Source of the DNA: JAJPJQ01 sp036522615
GTDB taxonomy: Bacteria; Desulfobacterota; Binatia; UBA9968
Direction: 5' to 3'
NCBI GenBank assembly: GCA_036522615.1
Contig: DATDFN010000054.1
Location: 1-23,587 of the forward strand
DNA: 23,587 bases
A model generated the notes under the pieces. The model saw only the letters and a list, made by a program, of their open reading frames with translations. It did no database searches and was not told the origin of the DNA. Positions 15,140 through 22,494 of this stretch are shown here, one piece after another. Made by a program: the position numbers and the translations under genes. Every line of letters starts with the position of its first letter. Within the stretch, counting starts at the first letter, position 1.

Positions 15140-16741
15140 TCACTTGTCGAGCCAGACCTCCTGCATCCGCCCGTAATTGTAAATCGACTGGTGCGGCACC
15201 ACGTTCTTGACGTATGGCCACATCACCACGTATTCCTTGCTCCACCCCAGCAACATGCGCGCGCCGTCGAGCTGGAGGCGCTTGTCGATGGCGTTCACGA
15301 GCTGCAACCGTTTTTCCCGCTCGATGACCTGCGATTGCTGCTCGATCAGTCGGTCCATCTCCTCGCTGCAGTAGGCGGAATAATTGCGCGGCGAGTTGCA
15401 CTTGAAGTTCTCGTACAGGTTGGCGTCGGGATCGTCGGGGCCGATGCCGGTCGTATTCACGGCCACATCGAATTCGCGGCGCGTCATCTTCGCGTGCCAC
15501 ACGCCGGTCTCCACCTGCTCGAGCGTCGCCTCGATGCCCACCTGCCGGAACTGGTCGATGATGAAGCCGGCGATATCGACGTAGATCGGGATCGCGCGCG
15601 TTGAGACGGTGATTTTGAGCGGCTTCGACGGCCCATAGCCCAGCTCGGCGAGAAGCTTCCTCGCCTCGATCTTCTGCTTCGCCGGATCGCCGAAGCCGGG
15701 GATCTTTTTCTGCTCGGCCTCGGGCAAACCCCACACGCCGTACGGTTTCGGCAGCAGCACGCCGCCGAGGATCGCCGCGCCCTGCCTGCCGGCCTGGACG
15801 TAGCCTTGGCGATCGACCGCGAGTGTGATCGCCAGGCGCATCTTGGGATCTTTGAACAGAGGCTTCGTGAGATTGACCAAAATATGATCGTTCACGTTGG
15901 TGCTCGACTCGATCAGGTTGAGCTTAGGAACGGCGCGCTTGGCGGCCTCGGCGGGCATTCTAGCGACTTCCCAGATGAACGGAATGTCCTGTCGTCCCGC
16001 CTGCAGCGCGGCATATCGGGTCGAGCGGTCTTTGATAATCGTGTAGCGGATGCCGTCGAGATAGGGCCGGCCCTTGACGAAGTAATCGGGATTTTTCACC
16101 ATCTCGATCAGCTCGCCTTGGCGATATTCCTTGAGCTTGAACGGACCTGTGCCGACGCACTTGGAGCGCAGCTCGGATACCGGAATGTGCGCCGGATAAA
16201 TCGCCGACCAACCTGCGGCCAGCATGAGCAGCAGCGACTGCTGCGGGCGCTTGAGCCGGAAGGCCACGGTCAGCGCGTCGGGAGTCTCGATCGATTCTAC
16301 GTTCTCATACCAGAGCTGGCGCGGGTTCACGCGCAGCTTGGTCGTGATTCCCGGCGCCTCGCGCACCGTATCGAAAGTGTGCTTCACGTCTTTCGACGTG
16401 AAAGGCTGCCCGTCGTGCCACTTCACGTCTTTGCGGAGAAAGAAGACCAGGCTTCGGCCGCCGTCCTGCAGTGTCCACTTCTCCGCCAGCTCGGGGATGA
16501 TCGTATCGAGGCTCTCCTGCTTCTTTAACGGATCGAAGAGCACCAGGTTGTTGTAGCAGGACATCATCGGCCAGGCTGTGGAGATCGTGGCCTCCTCGTG
16601 CAGCGAGAAGCTCGGCGGCGACTCGATCAACGTGGCGTTCAGGATTCCGCCGGATTTCGGCGTCTGGGCGGCGAAGAGTGTCGATGCGAACGGGATCGTG
16701 CAGAGCGCCACGAGAACGAGCCTATGAAATCGCTTGCCCAT
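15140..16741 (-). CDS. ABC transporter family-5 (DppA/OppA-like) periplasmic binding protein
   Basis: The protein has 533 residues with a GGGAGGAA ribosome site before ATG. MGKRFHRLVLVALCTIPFASTLFA is a signal peptide, cleaved near AAQTP. SBP_bac_5 landmarks include GGILNATLIESPPSF, PELAEKWTLQDGG, LRKDVKWHDGQPFTSKDV, CVGTGPFKLKEY and RLAITLAVDRQ. Family knowledge: such proteins deliver peptides, nickel, glutathione or other polar solutes to DppBC-type channels. Here the permeases follow directly and an amidohydrolase precedes by 29 bases. The cargo is therefore probably the amidohydrolase substrate or a precursor, rather than simple dipeptides (inference). Confidence 0.93.
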   Translation of the reverse strand: MGKRFHRLVLVALCTIPFASTLFAAQTPKSGGILNATLIESPPSFSLHEEATISTAWPMMSCYNNLVLFDPLKKQESLDTIIPELAEKWTLQDGGRSLVFFLRKDVKWHDGQPFTSKDVKHTFDTVREAPGITTKLRVNPRQLWYENVESIETPDALTVAFRLKRPQQSLLLMLAAGWSAIYPAHIPVSELRSKCVGTGPFKLKEYRQGELIEMVKNPDYFVKGRPYLDGIRYTIIKDRSTRYAALQAGRQDIPFIWEVARMPAEAAKRAVPKLNLIESSTNVNDHILVNLTKPLFKDPKMRLAITLAVDRQGYVQAGRQGAAILGGVLLPKPYGVWGLPEAEQKKIPGFGDPAKQKIEARKLLAELGYGPSKPLKITVSTRAIPIYVDIAGFIIDQFRQVGIEATLEQVETGVWHAKMTRREFDVAVNTTGIGPDDPDANLYENFKCNSPRNYSAYCSEEMDRLIEQQSQVIEREKRLQLVNAIDKRLQLDGARMLLGWSKEYVVMWPYVKNVVPHQSIYNYGRMQEVWLDK

Positions 16742-16755
16742 AGCGGTTCCTCCCG

Positions 16756-16772
16756 AGACGAATCAATCGTCT
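16756..16772 (-). repeat. Small hairpin between amidohydrolase and binding-protein genes
   Basis: AGACGA (16756-16761) and TCGTCT (16767-16772) can form a 6-bp stem with an ATCAA loop. It overlaps the amidohydrolase stop and precedes the ribosome site of the binding-protein gene. It could tune relative expression or RNA stability within the operon. Short and unproven. Confidence 0.25.
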
Positions 16773-18162
16773 ATTCGAACGGCCACTTCGGTTGGAGCTT
16801 ATACGGAAGCTTCTTCACCAGCTTCTCCGTGGCGCGCTGCGCGCGGCGGAGAATCGTCTTCACGTTGACGGTCTTGATCTTGCGCTTTTCCATGACCACG
16901 CGGCCGTCGATGATGGAAGTCTCGACGTCGGCGCCTTCGCCGGAGTAAACCAGCGTCGGCACGAGCGAGAACTCGTGCAGCGGAACCCAGTTCGAGCGCT
17001 TGGTCTCGACGATGATCACGTCCGCCTTCTTGCCCTTTTCGAGCGAGCCGATCTCGTTTTCCCAGTGTGCCGCGCGCGCGCCGCCGATCGTCGCCATCTC
17101 CAGCGCCTGCTCCGGCGCGATTAAGTCCGGAATGATGCGCGCCTCTTTGTGCACGGTCGCGGCCTCGTACATCGCGCGGAACATGTCGAGGCTGTTGTTC
17201 GCGGCGCTGGAGTCGCAGCCGAGCGCGACCGTGACGCCCATGTCGATCAGCTCCGGGAATTTCCCCGCGCTCGCCGAGCCGTAGGCGCCGTGGAGCGTCG
17301 CGCCGGGGACATGGATAACGCGGCAATCATTGTCCTTCAGCATCTTTACTTCGTCGTCCGTGATCGCCGCCATGTGGATGAGATACCAGTGGTCCCCGAG
17401 CACGCCGAGCGACTTCATGTGCTCGATCACGGTGTGGCCGGTGCGCTTTTTCACCCAATCGACTTGGTCTTTGTTGACGGCGGCGTGCATCTCGATCATG
17501 ACGCCGTCGCGCTTGGCGAGGTTGTTGATGCCGCGGTACAGCGCGTCGCTGACGTTGGGCTCGACGCGAAGTCCGTAGCAGGCACGGATGCGCCCGCCCT
17601 CCCTGCCGTTCCAATCCTTGACGAGCTGCTCCTCGACCTTGAGCGTCTCTTCGGTACTGAGCTTTCCCGGCAGCCCCTCGCACAGCGGCCGGTCGTCGCT
17701 CCACTGGTCCATGCCCGACCAGGCGATGATACCGCGCATGCCGGTCTCTGCCAGCGCGCGCCCGACGTTGTCCATTTTGTAGCCGCCGGGATCGGTGACC
17801 GTCGTCGTGCCGGTGCGGATCATCTCGACCTGGCAGAGGAGCGCGCTCAGATAAGTCGCCTCGTCGGTGAGCAGCGTCTCGTAGGGATAAATTCGGTCGT
17901 AGCACCAAGCGATGAGATCGACCTCATCGCCGAGGCCGCGCGCCAGCATCTGCACGTTGTGACAGTGCGCGTCGATGAGGCCCGGCATGACGACGCGGTC
18001 TTTGGCGTCGAAGACGGTTTCCGCCTGGAAGTCCTTGAGCGTGTCGGCCTTTCCCACATCCACAATGCGATCGTTCTCGATCGCGACGGCGCCGTCGCGG
18101 ATGATGCGCCGGCGCGGGTCCATGGTAATCACTGTGCCGTTCTTGATGAGAATCCGTCCCAT
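16771..18162 (-). CDS. ATZ/TRZ-type amidohydrolase (chlorohydrolase/deaminase-like)
   Basis: The protein has 463 residues with a GGGAGGAAG ribosome site before ATG. The N-terminal sandwich ILIKNGTVITMD leads to metal ligands H66-C-H68 (GLIDAHCHN), then His226 (IEMHAAV), His263 (LIHMAAITDDE) and Asp317 (CDSSAANNSLDMF). This is the pattern of the AtzA/TrzA, guanine deaminase and adenosylhomocysteine deaminase group, which mostly removes amino or chloro groups from N-heterocycles. Oddity: the catalytic Glu normally three residues after the third His (H-x-x-E) is Val229 here. The chemistry may therefore differ from ordinary deamination, or another residue may substitute. It is cytoplasmic. It heads an operon with a Dpp-type importer, so its substrate is probably imported. 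The substrate is unknown. Confidence 0.88.
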   Translation of the reverse strand: MGRILIKNGTVITMDPRRRIIRDGAVAIENDRIVDVGKADTLKDFQAETVFDAKDRVVMPGLIDAHCHNVQMLARGLGDEVDLIAWCYDRIYPYETLLTDEATYLSALLCQVEMIRTGTTTVTDPGGYKMDNVGRALAETGMRGIIAWSGMDQWSDDRPLCEGLPGKLSTEETLKVEEQLVKDWNGREGGRIRACYGLRVEPNVSDALYRGINNLAKRDGVMIEMHAAVNKDQVDWVKKRTGHTVIEHMKSLGVLGDHWYLIHMAAITDDEVKMLKDNDCRVIHVPGATLHGAYGSASAGKFPELIDMGVTVALGCDSSAANNSLDMFRAMYEAATVHKEARIIPDLIAPEQALEMATIGGARAAHWENEIGSLEKGKKADVIIVETKRSNWVPLHEFSLVPTLVYSGEGADVETSIIDGRVVMEKRKIKTVNVKTILRRAQRATEKLVKKLPYKLQPKWPFE

Positions 18163-18180
18163 GAAGCTTCCTCCCGCTCC

Positions 18181-18231
18181 GCGACTAGCACGCGGGAAAC
18201 CACAAAGTCAACGATGTTAGCGGCGACTAGC
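18181..18231. promoter_or_regulatory. Paired GCGACTAGC direct repeat upstream of the amidohydrolase operon
   Basis: GCGACTAGC occurs at 18181-18189 and 18223-18231, 42 bases apart, which is about four helical turns. Both copies lie in the 140-base divergent gap and face the minus-strand operon. On that strand TTGACT (complement of 18207-18212) could be a -35 box, but no good -10 follows. Two sites on one helix face suggest binding of a dimeric or cooperative regulator (inference). Confidence 0.35.
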
Positions 18232-18238
18232 GGGTTAG

Positions 18239-18278
18239 TTGACACGATTTCGCATAAAAGATAGCAAGCTGCTATATT
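18239..18278 (+). promoter_or_regulatory. Promoter-like elements with an overlapping inverted repeat, plus strand
   Basis: A perfect TTGACA lies at 18239-18244, but its 17-base partner is poor. A better pair is TTCGCA (18249-18254, 4/6) with TATATT (18273-18278, 5/6), spaced 18 bases, giving a start near 18285. ATAGCA (18261-18266) and TGCTAT (18270-18275) form an inverted repeat that overlaps the -10, as expected for a repressor site. Which -35 is used cannot be decided from sequence. Confidence 0.4.
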
Positions 18279-18302
18279 GTCGCTTCGTTGCGGGGGACGC
18301 TT

Positions 18303-19292
18303 ATGATGAAGAGGATCGCCGCCAATGCCGCGGCATTGCTGCTTTTTTTCTGCATTGCCCCTTCTAGCCAAGCAAAGGACCGCCTGGCGATCGGCTACAC
18401 CAGCGCGAGCGGCGTATTCGCCGGCCTGTGGATCGCGCAGGAGGCGAAGCTCTTCGATAAATACAACATCGATTCGCACCTCATTCTGATCGCCTCGGGC
18501 TCGCTCATGGTCCAGTCGATGCTCGGCGGCGATCTGCCGATCTCCGCCGCCGCCGGCAGCGCTTCGGTCGACGCGGCGCTCGCCGGCTCGGACATGACGA
18601 TGTTCGGCGCGCTCGTCAAGGTGCCGGCGTTTTACATCATGGCCTTGCCGGAGATTAAGTCGATCGACGACCTGCGCGGCAAATCGGTCGGCGTGACGCG
18701 CTTCGGCTCTTCGACCGACTTCACCATGCGCTATATTCTCAAGAAACAGGGTCTCGAACCCGGCAAAGACGTGACGCTGCTTCAGACGGGAGATCTTTTC
18801 GGCGCCGCGGCGATGCTGAAGACGAAGGCGATCGTCGCCGCGCCTTTTTCCAGTCCGTTGAATCTCAAGGCGGAGGAGGCCGGCGCGAAAACGCTCATGA
18901 ACATGGGTAAGGCCGGAGTGTATTTCCCGCACGACGCCTTCATGGCGCGCCGGGCGTTCCTCTCGGCCAACGAGGATCTCGTGCGCCGCTTTATAAAGGG
19001 GTATTCGGAAGCGGTCCACAAGCTCCAGACCGACCCCGACAGCAGCAAGCGCGCGATCAAGAAATATGTCCGTGCCGAGGACGCGAAGACGCTCGACGCG
19101 GTTTACCAGTACGCCGTCGATTACATCGACCGGATTCCCTACAACACGCGCGAAGGCGTGCAGGAAGTGCTGAACCAGATCGCCGCGCGCAATCCCAAGG
19201 CCAAGGGCATGGCGCCCGAGAGCTTCTACGACGATCGCTACGTCAAGGAACTGGACGCGGCGGGATTCTATAAACAGCTCTGGGGAAAATAA
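18303..19292 (+). CDS. NMT1/THI5-like periplasmic substrate-binding protein
   Basis: The protein has 329 residues from the ATG at 18303, with GGGGGA at 18292-18297 as ribosome site; ATG 18306 is equally possible and the TTG at 18288 is unlikely. The signal peptide MMKRIAANAAALLLFFCIAPSSQA precedes KDRLAIGYTS. Landmarks: GLWIAQEAKLFDKYNIDSHLI, IDDLRGKSVGVTRFGSSTD and GLEPGKDVTLLQTGD, the full NMT1/SsuA pattern. The gene lies 22 bases ahead of the LLM oxidoreductase gene. It is divergent from the amidohydrolase operon, and the shared 140-base regulatory gap suggests joint control. It is the likely receptor for the compound handled by the LLM/HyuAB enzymes, with no permease nearby. Confidence 0.88.
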   Translation: MMKRIAANAAALLLFFCIAPSSQAKDRLAIGYTSASGVFAGLWIAQEAKLFDKYNIDSHLILIASGSLMVQSMLGGDLPISAAAGSASVDAALAGSDMTMFGALVKVPAFYIMALPEIKSIDDLRGKSVGVTRFGSSTDFTMRYILKKQGLEPGKDVTLLQTGDLFGAAAMLKTKAIVAAPFSSPLNLKAEEAGAKTLMNMGKAGVYFPHDAFMARRAFLSANEDLVRRFIKGYSEAVHKLQTDPDSSKRAIKKYVRAEDAKTLDAVYQYAVDYIDRIPYNTREGVQEVLNQIAARNPKAKGMAPESFYDDRYVKELDAAGFYKQLWGK

Positions 19293-19314
19293 GACGAAAG
19301 GAAAGACAACGAGA

Positions 19315-20331
19315 ATGGCACGAGTCGGTTTTGCATTAGGCTACGGGAAATTCACCAACGTGAGAGAGATCGCCGACCTCATGCGGCATGCGGAGGCGCG
19401 CGGCTACGAGATGGCGTTTTTCTCCGAGACCATCGAGATCATGCGGGATTCCGTCACGGCGCTCGCGGCGATGGGCCTCGCGACGGAGAAAATGATCCTC
19501 GGCTCGACGCAGATCGTGCGCCTGCGCAGCCCCATCGTGATGGCGCAGACGCTTGCGAGCCTCGATGAATTGACCGGCGGGCGGATGACGCTGGCGCCCG
19601 GTGCTTGCACCAAGAGCCACGCGCGCGTGCACGCGCTCGATCCGGAAGTGAGCGCGACGCCGGCCCAGGTGCTCAAGGAATATATCGAGTCGATGCGCCT
19701 TTTGCTCACCGGCGACAAAGTCTCCTATCACGGCGAGTACGTGAATTTCGACAACGTCGGGCTCGGCTGGAAGCCGATCCGCAAATCGATCCCCATCTAC
19801 GCGCCGGCGACGAGCACGACCGGCCTCAAGCTCGCCGGGCAGGTCGCCGACGGCGTCGTGCTGAACGCGGTGTGCTCGCCGGAATATACGGTGAACGCGC
19901 TCAAGATCGTGCGCCAGGCGGCGGAGGCAGCGGGACGGGATTTTTCCAAATTCGAGATCGCCCAGATCATCAACTGCTCGGTCGAGGACGATCACAACAA
20001 GGCGCTCGACCAAGTGCGCTGGGAGGTCGCGACCAAGCTCGATCCGGTGCAGATCTCGTTCATCGCCGGGCCGAAGATGCGCGTCGGCGAGCCCTACATC
20101 AAAAAGGACGACATCCCGAAGTTCGAGAAGGCCCACGCGGCCGGCGGCATGGATGGACTCATCAAGGCGATTCCCGATTCCTACGTCGAAGGCATGACCG
20201 CGAGCGGCACGCCCGACGAAGTCAAAAAGCGCGTCCAGCAGTATCGCGACGCCGGCGTGAAAATCCCGCTGCTGCGCCCCGCCGCGAACCATCAGACCCA
20301 GCGAGTGCTGGAGCTGTTCGCACAAAAATAG
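19315..20331 (+). CDS. LLM-class (luciferase-like) flavin/F420-dependent oxidoreductase
   Basis: The protein has 338 residues; AAGGA at 19298-19302 is rather far (12 bases) from the ATG, with GAGA closer. The luciferase-like TIM barrel shows VGFALGYGKF at the start, RSPIVMAQTLASLDELTGGR (71-90, the family's central signature), PIYAPATSTTGLKLAGQVADG in the middle and a C-terminal ASGTPDEVKKRVQQYRDAGV helix. The pattern resembles the F420-dependent methylene-H4MPT reductase-like branch, but FMN-dependent monooxygenases share it, so the cofactor is undecided. No flavin reductase partner lies in the window. It is cytoplasmic. Placement between a binding protein and hyuAB suggests an oxidative or reductive step before ATP-dependent ring or amide hydrolysis (inference). 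Confidence 0.9.
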   Translation: MARVGFALGYGKFTNVREIADLMRHAEARGYEMAFFSETIEIMRDSVTALAAMGLATEKMILGSTQIVRLRSPIVMAQTLASLDELTGGRMTLAPGACTKSHARVHALDPEVSATPAQVLKEYIESMRLLLTGDKVSYHGEYVNFDNVGLGWKPIRKSIPIYAPATSTTGLKLAGQVADGVVLNAVCSPEYTVNALKIVRQAAEAAGRDFSKFEIAQIINCSVEDDHNKALDQVRWEVATKLDPVQISFIAGPKMRVGEPYIKKDDIPKFEKAHAAGGMDGLIKAIPDSYVEGMTASGTPDEVKKRVQQYRDAGVKIPLLRPAANHQTQRVLELFAQK

Positions 20332-20344
20332 ACGTGAGGCCACC

Positions 20345-20403
20345 GGCGTGAGGCGCGAGTCAAAAGAAATTCCTTCGGAACTTGTCGCCTCTCGCCTCAC
20401 GCC
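20345..20403. repeat. GTGAGGC-rich inverted repeat before hyuA
   Basis: GGCGTGAGGCG (20345-20355) and CGCCTCACGCC (20393-20403) form an exact 11-bp stem. The loop contains a second hairpin, TTCC-TTC-GGAA (20370-20380). Further degenerate copies flank it: GTGAGGC at 20334-20340 and CTCGCGCC at 20403-20410. It fills most of the 87-base gap between the LLM and hyuA genes and ends 15 bases before the hyuA ATG, which has no ribosome site. It looks like a dispersed palindromic (REP-like) unit; a role in termination or RNA stability is possible. Confidence 0.55.
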
Positions 20404-20418
20404 TCGCGCCTGATTCTT

Positions 20419-22494
20419 ATGTATCGTGTCGGCGTCGATATCGGCGGAACGTTCACCGATCTGCTTCTGATCGGCGCGGACGGCCGCGCCGTCATCGGCA
20501 AGACGCTCACCACGCCTACAGACCCGAGTCTCGCGGTCGAAACGGCGCTGAAGCGCGCGCTAGGCGAAGGTCTCGCCCAGTCGGCCGAGCGCGGCACGCT
20601 GGTTCACGGCACGACGCTCGTCACCAACGCCATCATCGAGCGCAAGGGCGCGCCGACGGCGCTCCTCACGACGGCGGGCTTTCGCGACGCGCTGGAGATT
20701 GGGCGCGAACAGCGCTACGAGCTTTACGATCTCAATCTCGAATTCCCCAAGCCGCTCGTGCCGCGTCACCTCCGCTTCGACGTGCCGGAGCGCACGGCGG
20801 CAGACGGCGGTATTCTTCAGCCGCTCGACGAAAATTTCGTCCGGAGGCTCGCCGCGGAGCTGCACGACAAAGAAATCCGCGCGATCGCCGTCTGCTATCT
20901 CCATAGCTTCCGCAACCCGGCGCATGAGCGCCGCACCGCAGCGCTGATTCAAGAAGTCGCGCCGGAAATACGCGTCTCGCTCAGCTCCGATGTCGTCGCC
21001 GAGATCCGCGAATACCAGCGCACAAGCACGACCGTCGCCAACGTCTACGTACAGGAGCGCGTCTCGGACTACCTGGCGGAGCTCAACCGCCGTCTCGAGG
21101 CTATTTCTTTTAAGGGCAGCTTCTTCGTCATGCTTTCGAGCGGCGGCATCGCGACCGCCGAGACCGCGTCGCGCTTCCCCGTGCGGCTGTTGGAATCGGG
21201 TCCCGCCGCCGGCGCCCTCGCCGCGGCGCATCTCGGCGCGCGCGCCGGATTCAAGGATCTGCTCTCGTTCGACATGGGCGGCACAACCGCGAAGCTCTGC
21301 GCCGTCGAGGACGGCCGGCCGCTCAAGGCCCACGACTTCGAGGTCGACCGCGTTTATCGATTTAGAAAAGGCAGCGGCCTGCCGGTCAAGATCCCCGTCA
21401 TCGACATGATCGAGATCGGCGCGGGCGGCGGCAGCATCGCGCGCGTCGACGCCCTCGGGCTGCTCAAGGTCGGGCCTGAAAGCTCCGGCGCCGAGCCCGG
21501 CCCGGCGTGCTACGGCCGCGGCGGGACGGAGCCGACCGTCACCGACGCCGATTTGATCTTGGGATATTTGGACGCGAAATACTTCCTCGGCGGGCAGATG
21601 GAATTGGACGTCGACGCCTCGCGCCGCGCGCTCTCGCGCGTGGCGGAAAAGCTCAAGCTGACGATCGAGCAGGTTGCTTGGGGCATTCATCAGATCGTGG
21701 CCGAGAACATGGCGAACGCGGCGCGCACGCACTTGGGCGAGCGCGGCAAAGACCCGCGCCGGATGCCGCTCTACGCCTTCGGCGGCGCCGGGCCGGTACA
21801 CGGCTACCGCGTCGCGGAGATTTTGCATTTGCCTGCCCTCGTCTCCCCTTTCGGCGCCGGCGTCGGCTCGACCTTCGGATTGTTGGCCGCGCCGCTCGCG
21901 TTCGATTTCGTGCGCAGCGCCTACAGCAGACTCGGCGGTATGGACTGGGCTCCGACTAACAAACTGCTGGAGGAGATGGCGGCGGAAGGCCGGGACGTAT
22001 TGGAAAGCTCCGGCCTGTCCGCGTCAGAAATATCTTACGAGCGCACGGCCGACATGCGCTACGTCGGCCAGGGGCATGAGGTATCCGTCCCGCTGCCGAA
22101 TGGGACGTTGGGCGACGCGCACCTGAGCGACATTCAAAACAGCTTCGAGGCCGTCTACCGCTCGCTGTACGGGCGCAAGGGACCGGACGTGCCGCTCGAA
22201 GTGATCAACTGGCGCGTCGTCGCCGCCGGACCGAACCCGGCGATGGATTATCGCCTGCCGCAGAAAACGAACGGCGGGAGCGCGCTCAAGGGAAAGCGCC
22301 GCGCTTATTTTCCCGAGCGCGACGGCTATATCGAGACGCCGGTCTACGACCGATATGCGCTTGCGCCTGGCGCTACGTTCACCGGACCGGCGATCGTGGA
22401 AGAACGCGAGTCTACGCTGATCGTCGGCGCGCGCGGGCGCGGCCGCATCGACGATCAGCTCAATGTCATCGTGGAGTTCGCCGGTGGCCAGTAA
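20419..22494 (+). CDS. hyuA: Hydantoinase/oxoprolinase subunit A (N-methylhydantoinase A-like)
   Basis: The protein has 691 residues. MYRVGVDIGGTFTDLLL is the standard actin/ASKHA-type nucleotide-binding start and fixes the ATG. Further ATP-fold elements are FDMGGTTAK (284-292), IGAGGGSIARVD (333-344), GAEPGPACYGRGG (357-369) and FGGAGPVHG (about 453-461), in the order of HyuA. Family knowledge: HyuA with HyuB forms ATP-dependent amidohydrolases acting on 5-oxoproline or N-methylhydantoin; homologues are acetone and acetophenone carboxylase subunits. Carboxylase operons usually carry an extra small subunit gene. None is visible before the window ends, so the hydrolase role is favoured but not settled. 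It is cytoplasmic. The 3' end overlaps hyuB by 11 bases. Confidence 0.94.
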   Translation: MYRVGVDIGGTFTDLLLIGADGRAVIGKTLTTPTDPSLAVETALKRALGEGLAQSAERGTLVHGTTLVTNAIIERKGAPTALLTTAGFRDALEIGREQRYELYDLNLEFPKPLVPRHLRFDVPERTAADGGILQPLDENFVRRLAAELHDKEIRAIAVCYLHSFRNPAHERRTAALIQEVAPEIRVSLSSDVVAEIREYQRTSTTVANVYVQERVSDYLAELNRRLEAISFKGSFFVMLSSGGIATAETASRFPVRLLESGPAAGALAAAHLGARAGFKDLLSFDMGGTTAKLCAVEDGRPLKAHDFEVDRVYRFRKGSGLPVKIPVIDMIEIGAGGGSIARVDALGLLKVGPESSGAEPGPACYGRGGTEPTVTDADLILGYLDAKYFLGGQMELDVDASRRALSRVAEKLKLTIEQVAWGIHQIVAENMANAARTHLGERGKDPRRMPLYAFGGAGPVHGYRVAEILHLPALVSPFGAGVGSTFGLLAAPLAFDFVRSAYSRLGGMDWAPTNKLLEEMAAEGRDVLESSGLSASEISYERTADMRYVGQGHEVSVPLPNGTLGDAHLSDIQNSFEAVYRSLYGRKGPDVPLEVINWRVVAAGPNPAMDYRLPQKTNGGSALKGKRRAYFPERDGYIETPVYDRYALAPGATFTGPAIVEERESTLIVGARGRGRIDDQLNVIVEFAGGQ

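Noticed and set aside
16541..16741. Lipoprotein signal in the family-5 binding protein (Cys near residue 14)
   Set aside because: The residues before the Cys (V-A-L) do not fit a lipobox, and an ordinary cleavage site follows further on.
17149..18264. A 371-codon plus-strand frame opposite the amidohydrolase
   Set aside because: The reverse strand carries an intact metal-binding amidohydrolase with a good ribosome site, and this frame has no family resemblance.
18288..18302. TTG start for the fifth NMT1-like receptor
   Set aside because: The ATG at 18303 has GGGGGA at a suitable distance and gives a normal signal peptide n-region.
20560..21828. A 422-codon open frame antisense to hyuA
   Set aside because: It lies wholly opposite a well-conserved gene, has no recognisable motif, is Arg/Ala/Val-rich as expected from GC-rich antisense reading, and has no plausible ribosome site.
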